Assembly: GCA_937927515.1 (NCBI GenBank)
Contig: CALBDO010000014.1
Span: 39,059-103,058 of the forward strand
Source: Candidatus Kapaibacterium sp.
GTDB lineage: Bacteria > Bacteroidota > Ignavibacteria > Kapaibacteriales > UBA2268
Reading direction: 5' to 3'
Length of the DNA stretch: 64,000 bases
How positions within the stretch are numbered: the first letter of the stretch is position 1; every line of letters starts with the position of its first letter. The position numbers were made by a program, and so were the translations under genes. Below the pieces are notes generated by a model. That model ran no database searches, had not been told where the DNA came from, and saw nothing but the letters and a program-made list of their open reading frames with translations. Below, piece after piece: positions 8,179 through 18,344 of this stretch.

Positions 8179-9933
8179 ATGAAAAAAAACAAGAAAAAGA
8201 GCAAATCCAATGAAATCCAATTAAAAGGAATACCAGTCTCAAAAGGCTATGCTTCTGGTACAGCATTTGTAATAAAAAAATATTACTATAATTTTGACCC
8301 AAATGGCTCGACATCAACATCGAAGCCTGAGGAAGAAATTGAAAGGTTCAGACAAGCAATATTTCAATATGAGCATGAGTTTGAAAGGCAGATTCAGAAC
8401 ATAAAAAAGGAAAACCCTATTGCTAGCGATGTACTTCAATCCTTGAAACTTATTCTTTCTGACCCGGAAATTGAAAAGAGTGTACTAAGCTATATTAATC
8501 AAGGTTATACTGCTGAATTTGCCGTTGAACAAACTTATAAAAATTTCGAGAAAGACTTACTTTCTGTTAAAAGCAAAGTAATAAGGGAAAGAGCCTTCGA
8601 ACTCGAACAAATTAAAGATAGATTCCTTGAGATTCTCATCAATAATAAGCTTTCGATTGTTGTTCCAAAAAATTCAATCGTTGTAGCTACAAGTGTTTCT
8701 GCAGACCAGGTCATTTACTTTCACGAAAACAATGTTGCTGGTTTGGTTACAGAGGTTGGTGGTACCACAACACATTCCTCAATTATTGCCCGTTCTTTGA
8801 AAATCCCCTCGGTTATTGGAGTAACCAAAGCAACCAATCTTATTCACGACGGCGATTTAGTTCTCATCGATGGTTACAAAGGAATAATTTATGTCAATCC
8901 AGAACGAGCCACACAAGAGGCTTTTCAAAAGTCTGTCAAAGAAAAAAATTTATTTGAGAAACAGCTTGGTGAATTAATTTTTAAGCCAACACAAACTCTC
9001 GATGGAAAAAGGATTGAGTTGCAAGCAAACTTGAACTTTAGAGAAGAGCTTGATGAAACAGAGTTGTATCATGCCGATGGCATTGGTTTAGTTCGAACTG
9101 AGCATCTTGTTCCAATTAAAGATTATTACGAAAAGAACTTTAGCATTCGTGAATTCGAAGAGCAACAATTTGAAATTTATCGCGAAGTTGCCATCAAATT
9201 GTACCCCAAGAATGTCATATTCCGAGCTTTCGACTTGGGTGGGGACAAGTTTCCTTCACTTTTTGGATTAAATGAAGCCAACCCTATGCTTGGCTTACGT
9301 GGCATTAGGTACTTGCTTTCCAAACCCAAGTTTTTCAAAGCTCAACTGCGAGCATTTTTGAAAACCTCCGCCGAGAAAAATGTTCAAATTATGCTTCCAA
9401 TGATTACAACCGTCGAAGAAGTTTTAGAGTCGAGAAAGTTATTAAACCAATGTATGATTGAGTTGAACAACGAAGGTTTTGAATTCGACCCAGAAATAAA
9501 ATTTGGTATAATGATTGAAACACCTGCAGCAGCCCTTCAAAGCGGTTTGCTGGCTAAATATGTCGATTTCATTAGCATTGGAACAAATGATTTAACACAA
9601 TATACCCTTGTTGCAGACCGCGACAATTCCCAAGTAAGTACTTATTTTTCCCCGTTCCATCCATCTGTGCTTAAGTTGATGAAGATAACGATAGATAGTG
9701 CTAAGCGGAGGAACAAAAAGGTTGGTATTTGTGGAGAACTTGCATCACATCCTGCTGCTACTGGGCTTCTGGTTGCACTTGATTTCGATTCAATCAGCAT
9801 TTCTATCGAGAATTTATTGCAAGTAAAAAAATGGATTTCTGAAATTGATTCAAATCTTGCAAAAAGAAATTTATCAAAGGTTCTAAGGTTTTCAACTGCA
9901 GAAGAGGTTCGTAAATTCTTGGAAATTGATTAA
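8179..9933 (+). CDS. ptsI: PTS enzyme I (phosphoenolpyruvate-protein phosphotransferase)
   Basis: A 584-residue enzyme I transferring phosphate from PEP to HPr. It has the swivelling phosphohistidine domain TEVGGTTTHSSIIARSL (His near residue 199), the PEP-binding TIM barrel with GIGLVRTEHL and IMIETPAA, and the catalytic-cysteine motif KVGICGELASHP near residue 520. The extreme N terminus is unusually lysine-rich (MKKNKKKSKSN) before the conserved LKGIPVSKGYASG. It is directly downstream of ptsH, and its stop is one base before the next gene's ATG. Confidence 0.95.
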   Translation: MKKNKKKSKSNEIQLKGIPVSKGYASGTAFVIKKYYYNFDPNGSTSTSKPEEEIERFRQAIFQYEHEFERQIQNIKKENPIASDVLQSLKLILSDPEIEKSVLSYINQGYTAEFAVEQTYKNFEKDLLSVKSKVIRERAFELEQIKDRFLEILINNKLSIVVPKNSIVVATSVSADQVIYFHENNVAGLVTEVGGTTTHSSIIARSLKIPSVIGVTKATNLIHDGDLVLIDGYKGIIYVNPERATQEAFQKSVKEKNLFEKQLGELIFKPTQTLDGKRIELQANLNFREELDETELYHADGIGLVRTEHLVPIKDYYEKNFSIREFEEQQFEIYREVAIKLYPKNVIFRAFDLGGDKFPSLFGLNEANPMLGLRGIRYLLSKPKFFKAQLRAFLKTSAEKNVQIMLPMITTVEEVLESRKLLNQCMIELNNEGFEFDPEIKFGIMIETPAAALQSGLLAKYVDFISIGTNDLTQYTLVADRDNSQVSTYFSPFHPSVLKLMKITIDSAKRRNKKVGICGELASHPAATGLLVALDFDSISISIENLLQVKKWISEIDSNLAKRNLSKVLRFSTAEEVRKFLEID

Positions 9934-9934
9934 A

Positions 9935-10648
9935 ATGAGGTCAATAGTTATTATTCCAACATATAACGAGGCAGAAAATATTGAGAGATTAATTAACAAG
10001 ATTTTTTCAATTGTTCCAGATATAAGTATTCTTGTAGTGGACGATAATTCCCCTGATGGAACCGGAAGAATTGTTGAAAATATTATGCTGAGCAACCCTA
10101 ATGTCTATTTGATTAAAAGGACCGGAAAACTTGGACTGGGCACAGCATATATAGAGGGCTTCAAGTTTGCTTTGGAAAGGGGTTTCGAAGTTATTTTTGA
10201 AATGGATGCAGATTTCTCGCACAATCCAGAGGATTTACCTCGTTTCCTCGAAGCAATTAATGATGCAGATTTGGTAATAGGTTCTCGTTATTTAACTGGG
10301 GTAAACGTTATTAATTGGCCCTTGCAAAGACTTATACTTAGCTACTTTGCAAATTTATATACCCGATTTGTTACTGGTATGCCTGTCAAGGATGCAACTG
10401 GTGGTTTCAAATGCTTCCGTGCCGAAGCTCTTCGCCAAATAAACCTTGAAAGAGTTAAAACAAATGGGTATGGTTTTCAAATTGAGATGAATTTCCGTTT
10501 TTGGGCAAAAGGTTTCCGAGTTAAAGAAATACCAATAATTTTTATCGATAGAATGAATGGCGTTTCTAAAATGAATAAAAAAATTGTATTCGAAGCCATT
10601 TTCCTTGTCTGGAAATTGAAACTGTGCCAAATTTTAAAATGTCTGTGA
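9935..10648 (+). CDS. Polyprenol-phosphate mannosyltransferase-like GT2 glycosyltransferase
   Basis: A 237-residue family 2 glycosyltransferase closest in pattern to dolichol/polyprenol monophosphomannose synthases. It shows IIPTYNEAENIERL, VVDDNSPDGTG, the EMDADFSHNPEDLP metal-binding segment, VIGSRYLTG, and a C-terminal half with KDATGGFKCFR. Such enzymes load a sugar from a nucleotide donor onto a polyprenyl phosphate at the inner membrane. The ORF track begins at a TTG (9926). The ATG at 9935 directly after the ptsI stop is the likelier start. No membrane-anchor domain follows the catalytic domain. Confidence 0.85.
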   Translation: MRSIVIIPTYNEAENIERLINKIFSIVPDISILVVDDNSPDGTGRIVENIMLSNPNVYLIKRTGKLGLGTAYIEGFKFALERGFEVIFEMDADFSHNPEDLPRFLEAINDADLVIGSRYLTGVNVINWPLQRLILSYFANLYTRFVTGMPVKDATGGFKCFRAEALRQINLERVKTNGYGFQIEMNFRFWAKGFRVKEIPIIFIDRMNGVSKMNKKIVFEAIFLVWKLKLCQILKCL

Positions 10649-10654
10649 TTTGTA

Positions 10655-12598
10655 ATGAATTCCTCGATAGCTGTTTCTATCATTATTGTAAACTACAATG
10701 TTCGAGATTTTCTTGTTCAGTGTTTAAATTCCATCTTTAATTCCAAGACAAGCTTTCTCTTTGAAGTTATTGTAGTTGATAATAACTCCACTGATGACTC
10801 GGTTGAATTCTTACATAAAACTTTTCCTGTTGTAAATGTATTAGAGTTGAAAAAGAACAGTGGATTTAGTTACGCAAACAACAAAGGTTTCGAGGCTTCC
10901 AAAGGTAAGTACTTATTGTTTCTAAATCCTGATACAGTTTTGCAAGAGGACACTCTGCAAACGATGTATGATTTTATGGAGAAAACACCAAAGGTAGGAA
11001 TTGCTGGATGCAAGGTTTTGAATGCTGATGGGACTATTCAATTGGCTTGTCGCCGTGGGTTTCCAACCCCTTGGGTGGCTTTTACTAAGCTTTTTGGCTT
11101 GCAAAAATTGTTTCCTAAAAGTAGACTTTTTGGCCGTTACAACCTTACGTATCTCGACCCGGATGAATTTTCTTACGTCGATGCCATCAGCGGTTCTTTT
11201 ATGTTCATTCGTAGAGAGCTTTTTGCAAAATTAGGAGGCTTCGATACTTCGTTTTTTATGTATGGCGAGGATTTAGACATTTGTTATCGTGCAAAAAAAT
11301 CGGGGATGGAAGTTGCGTATGTTCCAACAACCTCTATAATTCATTATAAAGGTCAAAGTACAATTAGAAGCATCATCGATAATAAGTATCATTTCTTCAA
11401 ATCGATGGAAATTTTCAGCAAAAAGCATTTTAGTAATTCCAAATGGTTTACCTTTTTTATTAAAATTGGGATTTTTGTACGGCAATTTCTTTCCAAAGTC
11501 TTTGCTTACAAAATAGAGCTTGCTTTCATTGTATCAGACTTGTTAATTGTTAATCTTTCTCTACTTTTGGCAACATGGCTAAGATTTTCGAATGCTCTTT
11601 GTTTCCCTGATTATGCTTATCCAACTGTTTTTATAGTTCTGAGCTTAGTTGTATTTATTTCTATGATTATCTCCGGAGAATATTTCGAACATAATCACAG
11701 CGTTTGGAATAATACATTTGCTCTTTTGATATCCTTTTTCGTGCTATCCTCTCTGACATATTTCTTCAAGGATTATGCTTTTAGCCGTGGTGTATTACTG
11801 CTGACTATTGGGTTCACCCTTGTTTTTACAAATTTAACTCGAATAGTTTATAATTTGAGAAAAAAAATAACCTCGCCAAGTCGTATTCTTTTCGTGGGTT
11901 ACAACGCTAGTACAGAAGCTATTATCAAATCTATCGAACGTTCTGATACAACTAAATTTGTAGTCGTTGGTGTTGCATTGCTCGAGAATTCAAACAAGAA
12001 TTTGGATTTACCCGTTTTGGGAAAATTGAGCGAGCTTGCAGAGATTGTAAAATTGCACAATGTAACTGATATTATTGTTACAGACGAGAAAATTTCCAAA
12101 ATCGAAATGCTTGGAGAGATGCAGAAGCTAGTTGGAAAAAGTGTAAGATTTTTCTATGCACAAGGATACGAGGATTTCCTTGCCTCGGAAATAATATCTA
12201 ATCTTACAAATCAAAGCAGCTCGCTGGAAATATACAACCTGGCTCGTTTTAGGTTTAGATTTTATAAAAGAATTTTCGACCTTGTTCTTTTGATTTTTCT
12301 TCTAACAATTGGAATTCCCTTTGTATTTTTGCTTTTGGACGAAAGTAAGAGAAAATTGAAATTCCTTTATAGAATTTTAGTAGGGAGGATGACATTTGTG
12401 GGTTTAGATAAAGAATTTAGGCAATTGTACAAAAAAGAACCGCTTATTACGATTACAGAAGCATATTCTGGAATAGTTCTTCGAGAGAAAACGAAAGAAA
12501 AGTTAAATACCTTTTATATGCAAAATTATTCACCATTACTTGATATTGAAATTTTGTTGAAATATAAACGGGGTAAATATGGAAAAAACACAGCCTAA
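10655..12598 (+). CDS. GT2 glycosyltransferase fused to a truncated polyprenyl-phosphate sugar transferase module
   Basis: A 647-residue chimera. Residues 1 to about 280 form a rhamnosyltransferase-like GT2 domain ([36 protein letters not shown]). It is followed by about four hydrophobic segments and a CoA-binding-like Rossmann region ([17 protein letters not shown]), as in WcaJ/WbaP-type initiating transferases. The end keeps only the borders of the catalytic module: [20 protein letters not shown], then [10 protein letters not shown] and [20 protein letters not shown]. The KFRSM-to-DELPQ core with the catalytic acidic pair is missing, so phosphosugar transfer is unlikely. The gene overlaps accA by 20 bases. 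Probable role: surface polysaccharide or lipid-linked glycan assembly. Confidence 0.8.
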   Translation: MNSSIAVSIIIVNYNVRDFLVQCLNSIFNSKTSFLFEVIVVDNNSTDDSVEFLHKTFPVVNVLELKKNSGFSYANNKGFEASKGKYLLFLNPDTVLQEDTLQTMYDFMEKTPKVGIAGCKVLNADGTIQLACRRGFPTPWVAFTKLFGLQKLFPKSRLFGRYNLTYLDPDEFSYVDAISGSFMFIRRELFAKLGGFDTSFFMYGEDLDICYRAKKSGMEVAYVPTTSIIHYKGQSTIRSIIDNKYHFFKSMEIFSKKHFSNSKWFTFFIKIGIFVRQFLSKVFAYKIELAFIVSDLLIVNLSLLLATWLRFSNALCFPDYAYPTVFIVLSLVVFISMIISGEYFEHNHSVWNNTFALLISFFVLSSLTYFFKDYAFSRGVLLLTIGFTLVFTNLTRIVYNLRKKITSPSRILFVGYNASTEAIIKSIERSDTTKFVVVGVALLENSNKNLDLPVLGKLSELAEIVKLHNVTDIIVTDEKISKIEMLGEMQKLVGKSVRFFYAQGYEDFLASEIISNLTNQSSSLEIYNLARFRFRFYKRIFDLVLLIFLLTIGIPFVFLLLDESKRKLKFLYRILVGRMTFVGLDKEFRQLYKKEPLITITEAYSGIVLREKTKEKLNTFYMQNYSPLLDIEILLKYKRGKYGKNTA

Positions 12599-13544
12599 AT
12601 ACCTACTCGAATTTGAAAAGCCAATCTACGAGCTCGAACAGAAAATCGAGGAGATGAAATCAATTGGCGAAGTTATAAATATTGACGAAGAGATTGAAAG
12701 GCTACAGAACAAAATTTTTGAACTTAAACAGCAAATATACAGCCAACTTACCCGCTGGCAACGAGTCCAAATAGCTCGACATCCAGAACGTCCATACACC
12801 TTGGATTACATCAATAATATTTTTACAGATTTTGTCGAGCTTCACGGCGACCGTCTCGTTCGCGACGACCCAGCCATCGTCGGCGGCATTGCTAAGTTCA
12901 ACGGTCATTCCGTTCTTGTCGTCGGGCATCAGAAAGGACGAGATACCAAAAGCAATCTCTTTAGAAATTTTGGTATGCCAAATCCAGAGGGATATAGAAA
13001 GGCACATCGTTTGTTTCTCTTGGCCGAGAAATTCAGTAAACCAGTAATTACATTTTTGGATACTCCCGGAGCTTATCCTGGAATGGAAGCCGAGGAACGT
13101 GGTCAAGCCGAAGCCATCGCCCGTAATCTTTTTTTAATGGCTAAATTGCGTGTTCCCATAATTGTTGTTATCATTGGAGAAGGAGCAAGCGGAGGTGCAA
13201 TTGGAATTGGTGTTGGCGATAGAATACTAATGCTCGAAAATGCTTGGTATAGTGTAATTTCTCCAGAGTCTTGCTCCAGTATCCTTTGGCGTAGTTGGGA
13301 TTTTAAAGAACAAGCTGCAGAAGCTTTAAAATTGACTGCTAAAGATTTGCTCGAGTTAAAGATAATCGATAGAGTCGTACCCGAACCACTTGGAGGAGCA
13401 CATAAAGACCCCAAGCAAATGTTCACAATCATGAAAGAGGTGTTGAGTGAAGAATTGGAAAACTTGTTGAAGATAAAAATTGATGATTTAGTAAGGATGA
13501 GAAAAGAAAAGTTTTATAACCAAGGTGTTTGGAAAGAATTATGA
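12579..13544 (+). CDS. accA: Acetyl-CoA carboxylase carboxyltransferase subunit alpha
   Basis: AccA, 321 residues. With AccD it transfers the carboxyl group from carboxybiotin to acetyl-CoA, the first step of fatty-acid synthesis. It begins with the characteristic helical N terminus ([19 protein letters not shown]) and shows [15 protein letters not shown], the [12 protein letters not shown] segment, and the oxyanion-hole region [15 protein letters not shown]. The start lies inside the preceding glycosyltransferase, and its stop overlaps the next start as ATGA. The biotin carboxylase (accC) is on the other strand at 16557. accB and accD are not in the window. Confidence 0.96.
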   Translation: MEKTQPKYLLEFEKPIYELEQKIEEMKSIGEVINIDEEIERLQNKIFELKQQIYSQLTRWQRVQIARHPERPYTLDYINNIFTDFVELHGDRLVRDDPAIVGGIAKFNGHSVLVVGHQKGRDTKSNLFRNFGMPNPEGYRKAHRLFLLAEKFSKPVITFLDTPGAYPGMEAEERGQAEAIARNLFLMAKLRVPIIVVIIGEGASGGAIGIGVGDRILMLENAWYSVISPESCSSILWRSWDFKEQAAEALKLTAKDLLELKIIDRVVPEPLGGAHKDPKQMFTIMKEVLSEELENLLKIKIDDLVRMRKEKFYNQGVWKEL

Positions 13545-14146
13545 TTAGGAAGTTAGACGAAGTCCTTAAGCGAGCCACGAAATGGGTCGAAGGTTTCGCA
13601 CAGACGAGATACTCCCTCTGGGCATTATTCGGATTTGCTTTTGCCGAGGCTTCTTTTTTCCCAATACCACCCGATGTTTTGCTCATTGCAATAGCTTTTG
13701 CTTATCCCAAAAGGTCGTTCATTTCTGCATTTTGGTGTACCATTGGCTCGGCTTTTGGAGGCATTTTGGGATATTACATCGGATTTTCTCTAATGCAAGT
13801 GATTGGTATTAAAATAATCGATTTTTATAATTTTCACCAGGAATGGAATAAAGTTGTATCTGTCTTTAATAGTGATATTGGGTATTGGTTCCTTGCTATA
13901 GCTTCGTTTACTCCAATACCATATAAAGTGGCAACAATCGCTGCTGGTGCAACAAACCAAAATTTTATCCCTTTTGTTATAATCTCTCTTGTTGGTCGTG
14001 GCTTGCGTTTTTTTGCCGTGGCAACTTTGTTCTATTTTCTTGGTCCACCAGTCAAGGCATTTATTGATAAACATTTCGAAAAACTCACTTTTGCATTTAT
14101 TGTACTTCTTATAGGTGGTTTCGTTGTTATAAAATTCTTATTCTGA
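13541..14146 (+). CDS. YqaA/DedA-like (VTT-domain) membrane protein
   Basis: An inner-membrane protein of about 201 residues related to the SNARE-associated/VTT family. A re-entrant-like motif [15 protein letters not shown] near residue 30 and a glycine-rich membrane helix ([14 protein letters not shown]) are visible. The second half has [15 protein letters not shown] and a conserved arginine (GRGLRFF). Family members have been linked to lipid scrambling or flipping. The ATG at 13541 overlaps the accA stop as ATGA, which argues against the TTG start of the ORF track at 13529. The specific substrate cannot be read from sequence. Confidence 0.8.
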   Translation: MIRKLDEVLKRATKWVEGFAQTRYSLWALFGFAFAEASFFPIPPDVLLIAIAFAYPKRSFISAFWCTIGSAFGGILGYYIGFSLMQVIGIKIIDFYNFHQEWNKVVSVFNSDIGYWFLAIASFTPIPYKVATIAAGATNQNFIPFVIISLVGRGLRFFAVATLFYFLGPPVKAFIDKHFEKLTFAFIVLLIGGFVVIKFLF

Positions 14147-14150
14147 TTAA

Positions 14151-15311
14151 GTGGCAAGAATTATTTACTTATTTAAAGGCAAATTCCCTTGGGATGGAAG
14201 ATTGGTGAAGATTTGCAATTCATTACAAAAGCAAGGCAACGATGTTTTAGTGGTTGCGCGTTGGAAGAGTGAAAGGGATAAGATTGAAAATTGGTATGGT
14301 TTAAATATATATCGAGCATGCTACAAATTGCCTCCACAACTTTCGTTACCTTTTCCAAATAATTATTTTTGGATTAAGGACTTATCAGAGATTATCAAAG
14401 TATTTCTTCCAGAAATTATATTCGTTCGGGACATATTTCTTGTGAAGACAGTTAAAAAAGCTTTGGGGAAAAAGTCGGTACCGATAATCATTGATATGGC
14501 AGAGCACTATCCCGCTGCTGTACGTTACTGGAGGAAATATAATAAAAATTTTTTAACAAAATTAATTGTTCACAAACTTCAAATTGTTGATAAATGGGAG
14601 ACAGAGAGTGTTTCTATTGCAAATGGCATAATAACTGTTTGTGAGGAACAAAAGGAAAGACTTGTGAACAATTACCGTTTTAACCCAGATTTTATAGAAG
14701 TAATATATAATACACCAGAATTAAATTTTTTCAAGTATAGTGTAAAAAATCCTAAATCCAATCCTAGAACTTTCCTCCATCACGGATATCACACAAGTGA
14801 AAAGCCAATCGATAAATTTGTTAGGTATTTTCTTGATTACGCCTCTTCGAGCAAGGGTTTTCGTTTGCTGATAGCTGGACCTGGGGAGTGTATTCCAGAA
14901 TTGAAGCATATGGTCGATTCAAGAAATGCAAATAATGTTGATTTTCTTGGAGAGTATAAATTCGAAGATTTGCCGAAAATTTTGTTAAATGCAGATATAG
15001 GCATAATACCATATCCCGCTAACGATTTTAATAACTTCACCCTGCATAACAAGGTTTTTGATTACATGGCTTGTGGTATACCTATTTTGGTCTCAGATGC
15101 TAAGCCGTTGAAAAGACTTGTAGAAGAGACCAAAGCTGGGTTATCAATTAAAATAGAGAGTGATTCAATTAGAAATTTCTTTAAAGAAATTGACAATTAC
15201 AATTGGCTCGAGATGAGTAAAAATGCACTGGAATTTTCAAGACGAAAGTACAACTGGGCAGTGGACGAAAGTAAATTGATTAGATTTACAAAAAAGGTGT
15301 TGGATGCCTAA
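14151..15311 (+). CDS. Glycosyltransferase (GT4-like)
   Basis: A 386-residue GT-B-fold glycosyltransferase starting at GTG (14151). The N-terminal half begins IIYLFKGKFPWDGRL. The C-terminal half has RTFLHHGYH, LLIAGPGE, NVDFLGEYKFEDLPKIL and the nucleotide-sugar-binding stretch HNKVFDYMACGIPILVSD. It sits in the same run as two other glycosyltransferases and overlaps the downstream Nudix gene by 8 bases, supporting a role in cell-surface glycan synthesis. Donor and acceptor cannot be determined here. Confidence 0.82.
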   Translation: MARIIYLFKGKFPWDGRLVKICNSLQKQGNDVLVVARWKSERDKIENWYGLNIYRACYKLPPQLSLPFPNNYFWIKDLSEIIKVFLPEIIFVRDIFLVKTVKKALGKKSVPIIIDMAEHYPAAVRYWRKYNKNFLTKLIVHKLQIVDKWETESVSIANGIITVCEEQKERLVNNYRFNPDFIEVIYNTPELNFFKYSVKNPKSNPRTFLHHGYHTSEKPIDKFVRYFLDYASSSKGFRLLIAGPGECIPELKHMVDSRNANNVDFLGEYKFEDLPKILLNADIGIIPYPANDFNNFTLHNKVFDYMACGIPILVSDAKPLKRLVEETKAGLSIKIESDSIRNFFKEIDNYNWLEMSKNALEFSRRKYNWAVDESKLIRFTKKVLDA

Positions 15312-15792
15312 ATTCGTTTCGAATACCATTCAAGTGCACGTGGCTGCTTGGGTAGAGCATCTACAGCAGTATAATTATTTAGCCCTCAGAAGGGGGAGTA
15401 CCGACCCTCTTTATCCAGGATTGTGGCAAGCAATCACTGGAACAATTGAACCAAGCGAGACAGCCATTAATTGTGCAATTCGAGAGATACGCGAAGAGAC
15501 GGGGCTAATCCCAAAGCAAGTTTGGACAATCCCTTTTGTTGCTGTTTTTTTCGACCCGTACAAGGACGAGGTTAATGCCTCGCCTATCTTTGGTGTTACA
15601 GTAGACTTTAACCAGCAGATTTCCATCTCTGGTGAACATGATGATTACAAATGGTTGAGTTTGGAGCAGTTTATTGAGGTTGTGGAATTACCCTCTCATA
15701 AAATCGGTGCGCGATATTTTTGGGATTACATCCTTAGCAAGAGAGATAAAAGCATGTTCAAGTTCAAAAATCAAGACCTTAAAATGTATTAG
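15304..15792 (+). CDS. Nudix hydrolase
   Basis: A 162-residue protein with a complete Nudix box: GTIEPSETAINCAIREIREE followed by TGL, matching Gx5Ex7REUxEExGU. Nudix enzymes hydrolyse nucleoside diphosphates linked to another moiety. The substrate is unknown, and the pattern resembles dihydroneopterin-triphosphate or (deoxy)nucleoside-triphosphate pyrophosphatases. It is the last gene of the 7906-15792 run and converges on queC, with 61 bases between the two stops and no clear hairpin. Confidence 0.88.
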   Translation: MPKFVSNTIQVHVAAWVEHLQQYNYLALRRGSTDPLYPGLWQAITGTIEPSETAINCAIREIREETGLIPKQVWTIPFVAVFFDPYKDEVNASPIFGVTVDFNQQISISGEHDDYKWLSLEQFIEVVELPSHKIGARYFWDYILSKRDKSMFKFKNQDLKMY

Positions 15793-15853
15793 GAATTTTG
15801 TTGTGACGGTTTCTTTTAAAATTAGATTTGAAAAACTTTATTAACACATAAGA

Positions 15854-16537
15854 TTATGAGTAGTTGGGTTTAATTTTGTATGGCAGGGGGTCTTCTAAGC
15901 CAGCTTGCTGAAATCCCCGAAGTCGAAGAGCACACGAGTCGCATACACCACAAGCGATTTCACTTTCGCGATAGCAGCTCCATGTCAATTCGAATGGAAC
16001 GTTAAAATTGTGACCGAGCCGCACGATGAAGCGTTTAGTTAGATTTATCAAGGGAGTGTGTATTTGAATTGTAGTTTCGGGTTTTGTTCCCAAGTTGATA
16101 GCTTTTTCAAAAGCTTGAAAAAAATCCAGTCGGCAATCGGGATATCCACTGCTATCGGTTTCGACAGCTCCAATAAAAATAGCTTTTGCTCCGAGAACTT
16201 CTGCCCAGCTAGTGGCAATTGCAAGTATGTTGCCATTTCGAAATGGAACATAAGTTGAGGGTATTTCGGAGCGATTTAAGTTTGCAAATTCAATTTCTAT
16301 GCTCGTATTAGTCAAAGAAGAACCACCGATTTTTTTAAAGTAATCAATAGAAATGGTTAATCTGTTGTCAAATTGGAAATAATCACACAAATCATTGAAG
16401 GCTTTAAGCTCTCTTTCCTGCGTTCTTTGACCATAAAGAACATGAAGCGCAGAAACTTCATAACCTAATGACTTTGCAAGTGCTGCGGTTACAGCAGAAT
16501 CCAGTCCTCCACTCATCAAAACTACTGCTTTGTTCAT
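15854..16537 (-). CDS. queC: 7-cyano-7-deazaguanine synthase
   Basis: QueC converts 7-carboxy-7-deazaguanine to preQ0 with ATP and ammonia in queuosine synthesis. It has the PP-loop VVLMSGGLDSAVTAALA at the N terminus, the YVPFRNGNILAIA segment, and the C-terminal zinc-binding cluster SCYRESEIACGVCDSCALR. The track ORF opens at 16633 inside accC. The ATG at 16537 with a ggggag ribosome site just upstream gives 227 residues, the family size. It lies 19 bases downstream of accC on the same strand. Confidence 0.95.
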   Translation of the reverse strand: MNKAVVLMSGGLDSAVTAALAKSLGYEVSALHVLYGQRTQERELKAFNDLCDYFQFDNRLTISIDYFKKIGGSSLTNTSIEIEFANLNRSEIPSTYVPFRNGNILAIATSWAEVLGAKAIFIGAVETDSSGYPDCRLDFFQAFEKAINLGTKPETTIQIHTPLINLTKRFIVRLGHNFNVPFELTWSCYRESEIACGVCDSCALRLRGFQQAGLEDPLPYKIKPNYS

Positions 16538-16556
16538 TTTCAGACTCCCCCGATAA

Positions 16557-18065
16557 TTAATGATACCTTCTATATGTGTAATGTCGCAATTTCCAGCGAC
16601 TCTTATAGGTGTTGTTGTTATGAGTCGCCGCAAGTGTTATTGGCTTTTCTTTTGCTTTATAAAAGTGCAAGGCAATTGCAGAAGCAAGTTTTGAATATTC
16701 TTCCTTTGCTTGGTGCAGTTTAGTGAAGTCAAATTCATTTTCCAAAAAAGCAGTGTGGTAAGTTCCGTCTAAGTATCTTGGTTCTTGAAGAATTTGAATT
16801 AAAAAGGGTATACCAGTTTTTACGCCAAAAATTTTAAAATCCTTTAATGCTCTCAGCATAGTTGATATTGCTTCATTTCGGTCTTTACCATAAGTTATAA
16901 GTTTTGCAATTAATGGGTCGAAATGTATGGTAATTTCGGAGTTTGTTTCGACGCCACTGTCGAGCCGAACACCTTTGCCACCCGGCTCTCGCATATATAT
17001 TATTTTGCCTGTGTCTGGCAAAAAGTTATTAAAGGGGTCTTCTGCATTAATACGACATTCAATAGAGTGCCCTTTCCAGAAGACGTCTTCTTGAGAGAAT
17101 GATAATGGGTAGCCAAAGGCAATTCTGATTTGTTCCTTTACTATGTCGATACCAGTAACAAATTCAGTAACCGGGTGCTCCACTTGCAAACGGGTGTTCA
17201 TTTCGAGAAAGTAGAAATTTTTGTTTTTATCGAACAAAAACTCGATTGTTCCCGCATTTACAAAACCAACTGCTTTTGCTGCTTCGATGGCAACAAAACC
17301 CATTTTTTGCCTCAAATCTTTGTCGAGCACTGTAGACGGAGCCTCCTCGATTACTTTTTGATGACGACGTTGTATCGAGCAGTCTCGTTCACCTAAGTGA
17401 ACATAATTTCCGTACTCATCACCAAGTATTTGAATTTCGATATGTTTTGGTTCTTCGAGATATTTTTCAATATAAATTGAACCATCACCGAAAGATTTCA
17501 ATGCCTCTCGTTGTGCCGATTCGAAGCTATCCTTGAATTCTTCGCGTTTCAAGACTTTTTTCATTCCTTTGCCACCACCGCCAGCAGAAGCTTTCAAAAG
17601 CACTGGAAAACCTATACTTTCTGCAATTCTTATCCCATCTTCAATTGAATTTACTGGTTCCTTCGTGCCAGGAACAATCGGCACTCCAGCTTTCGACATC
17701 AATTCCCGCGCTTGTGTTTTGGTCCCCATTGCTTCAATCGAGTTGGGTTTAGGGCCAATGAACTTTATGCCAGCATCCAAACAAGCTTGGCTGAATGCAG
17801 CCCGCTCTGAGAGGAAACCATAGCCAGGATGTATAGCTTCGGCTCCACTTTTCCTTGCAACGTCGATTATCTGTTGAATGTCGAGGTAAGCGGATTTAGG
17901 TTGTTCAGAATAAATTTCGTAGGCATAATCCGACATACGTACAAAAGGGGCAGTGCTATCAACTTTATGGTAAATAGCAACTGTTTCGATGCCTAATTCG
18001 TGTGCGGCTCTAATTACTCGAACGGCAATCTCACCACGATTTGCAATTAAAATTTTCTTAAACAT
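16557..18065 (-). CDS. accC: Acetyl-CoA carboxylase biotin carboxylase subunit
   Basis: A 502-residue biotin carboxylase that carboxylates the biotin of AccB using ATP and bicarbonate. The N terminus is KILIANRGEIAVRVIRAAHELG. The ATP-grasp glycine-rich loop KASAGGGGKGMKKV, the active-site stretch EMNTRLQVEHPVTE and ECRINAEDP are all present. It is about 50 residues longer than E. coli AccC. The extra C terminus ends SRWKLRHYTYRRYH, which resembles the WKL tail of Bacteroidota AccC. accB is not adjacent, and queC follows instead. Confidence 0.94.
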   Translation of the reverse strand: MFKKILIANRGEIAVRVIRAAHELGIETVAIYHKVDSTAPFVRMSDYAYEIYSEQPKSAYLDIQQIIDVARKSGAEAIHPGYGFLSERAAFSQACLDAGIKFIGPKPNSIEAMGTKTQARELMSKAGVPIVPGTKEPVNSIEDGIRIAESIGFPVLLKASAGGGGKGMKKVLKREEFKDSFESAQREALKSFGDGSIYIEKYLEEPKHIEIQILGDEYGNYVHLGERDCSIQRRHQKVIEEAPSTVLDKDLRQKMGFVAIEAAKAVGFVNAGTIEFLFDKNKNFYFLEMNTRLQVEHPVTEFVTGIDIVKEQIRIAFGYPLSFSQEDVFWKGHSIECRINAEDPFNNFLPDTGKIIYMREPGGKGVRLDSGVETNSEITIHFDPLIAKLITYGKDRNEAISTMLRALKDFKIFGVKTGIPFLIQILQEPRYLDGTYHTAFLENEFDFTKLHQAKEEYSKLASAIALHFYKAKEKPITLAATHNNNTYKSRWKLRHYTYRRYH

Positions 18066-18162
18066 GGGATTTTTTTAAAAAAGTTAATTTAAAAAAATTA
18101 AACGAAATAATAAAGAGGTGGGGGAGTGTTTAAAAAGAGTAAATTGAATGTTTTCTTTTTCG

Positions 18163-18235
18163 AGCCACCTGCCGGATTCGAACCAGCGACCGGCTGATTA
18201 CAAATCAGCTGCTCTACCAGCTGAGCTAAGGTGGC
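18163..18235 (-). tRNA. tRNA-Thr (anticodon TGT)
   Basis: Read on the minus strand: acceptor GCCACCT pairs with AGGTGGC, D-arm GCTCAGCTGGTAGAGC, anticodon stem GCTGA/TCAGC around loop TTTGTAA (anticodon TGT), and T-arm GCTGG-TTCGAAT-CCGGC. Total 73 bases including discriminator T. CCA is not encoded. The 18066-18162 stretch between it and accC is A/T-rich and otherwise empty. Confidence 0.96.
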
Positions 18236-18246
18236 TTTCAAAAATG

Positions 18247-18278
18247 CAAAATTATAAAATTATACTTAATTAAGCAAA
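18247..18278 (-). promoter_or_regulatory. Promoter of tRNA-Thr
   Basis: On the minus strand TTTG (18278-18275) is followed after 20 bases by TAATTTTG (18254-18247), fitting the Bacteroidota TTTG-N19-TAnnTTTG form. The box ends 11 bases before the tRNA 5' end. Confidence 0.55.
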
Positions 18279-18344
18279 AAATTTTAATTTTTGAATATTC
18301 AATGTTAGTTTGAATTTAATAATTTTTTGAAATGCTAAATTTTT

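Noticed and set aside
16538-16633. N-terminal extension of the queC ORF
   Set aside because: It reads through the accC 3' end, and the conserved QueC start with a strong ribosome site is at 16537.
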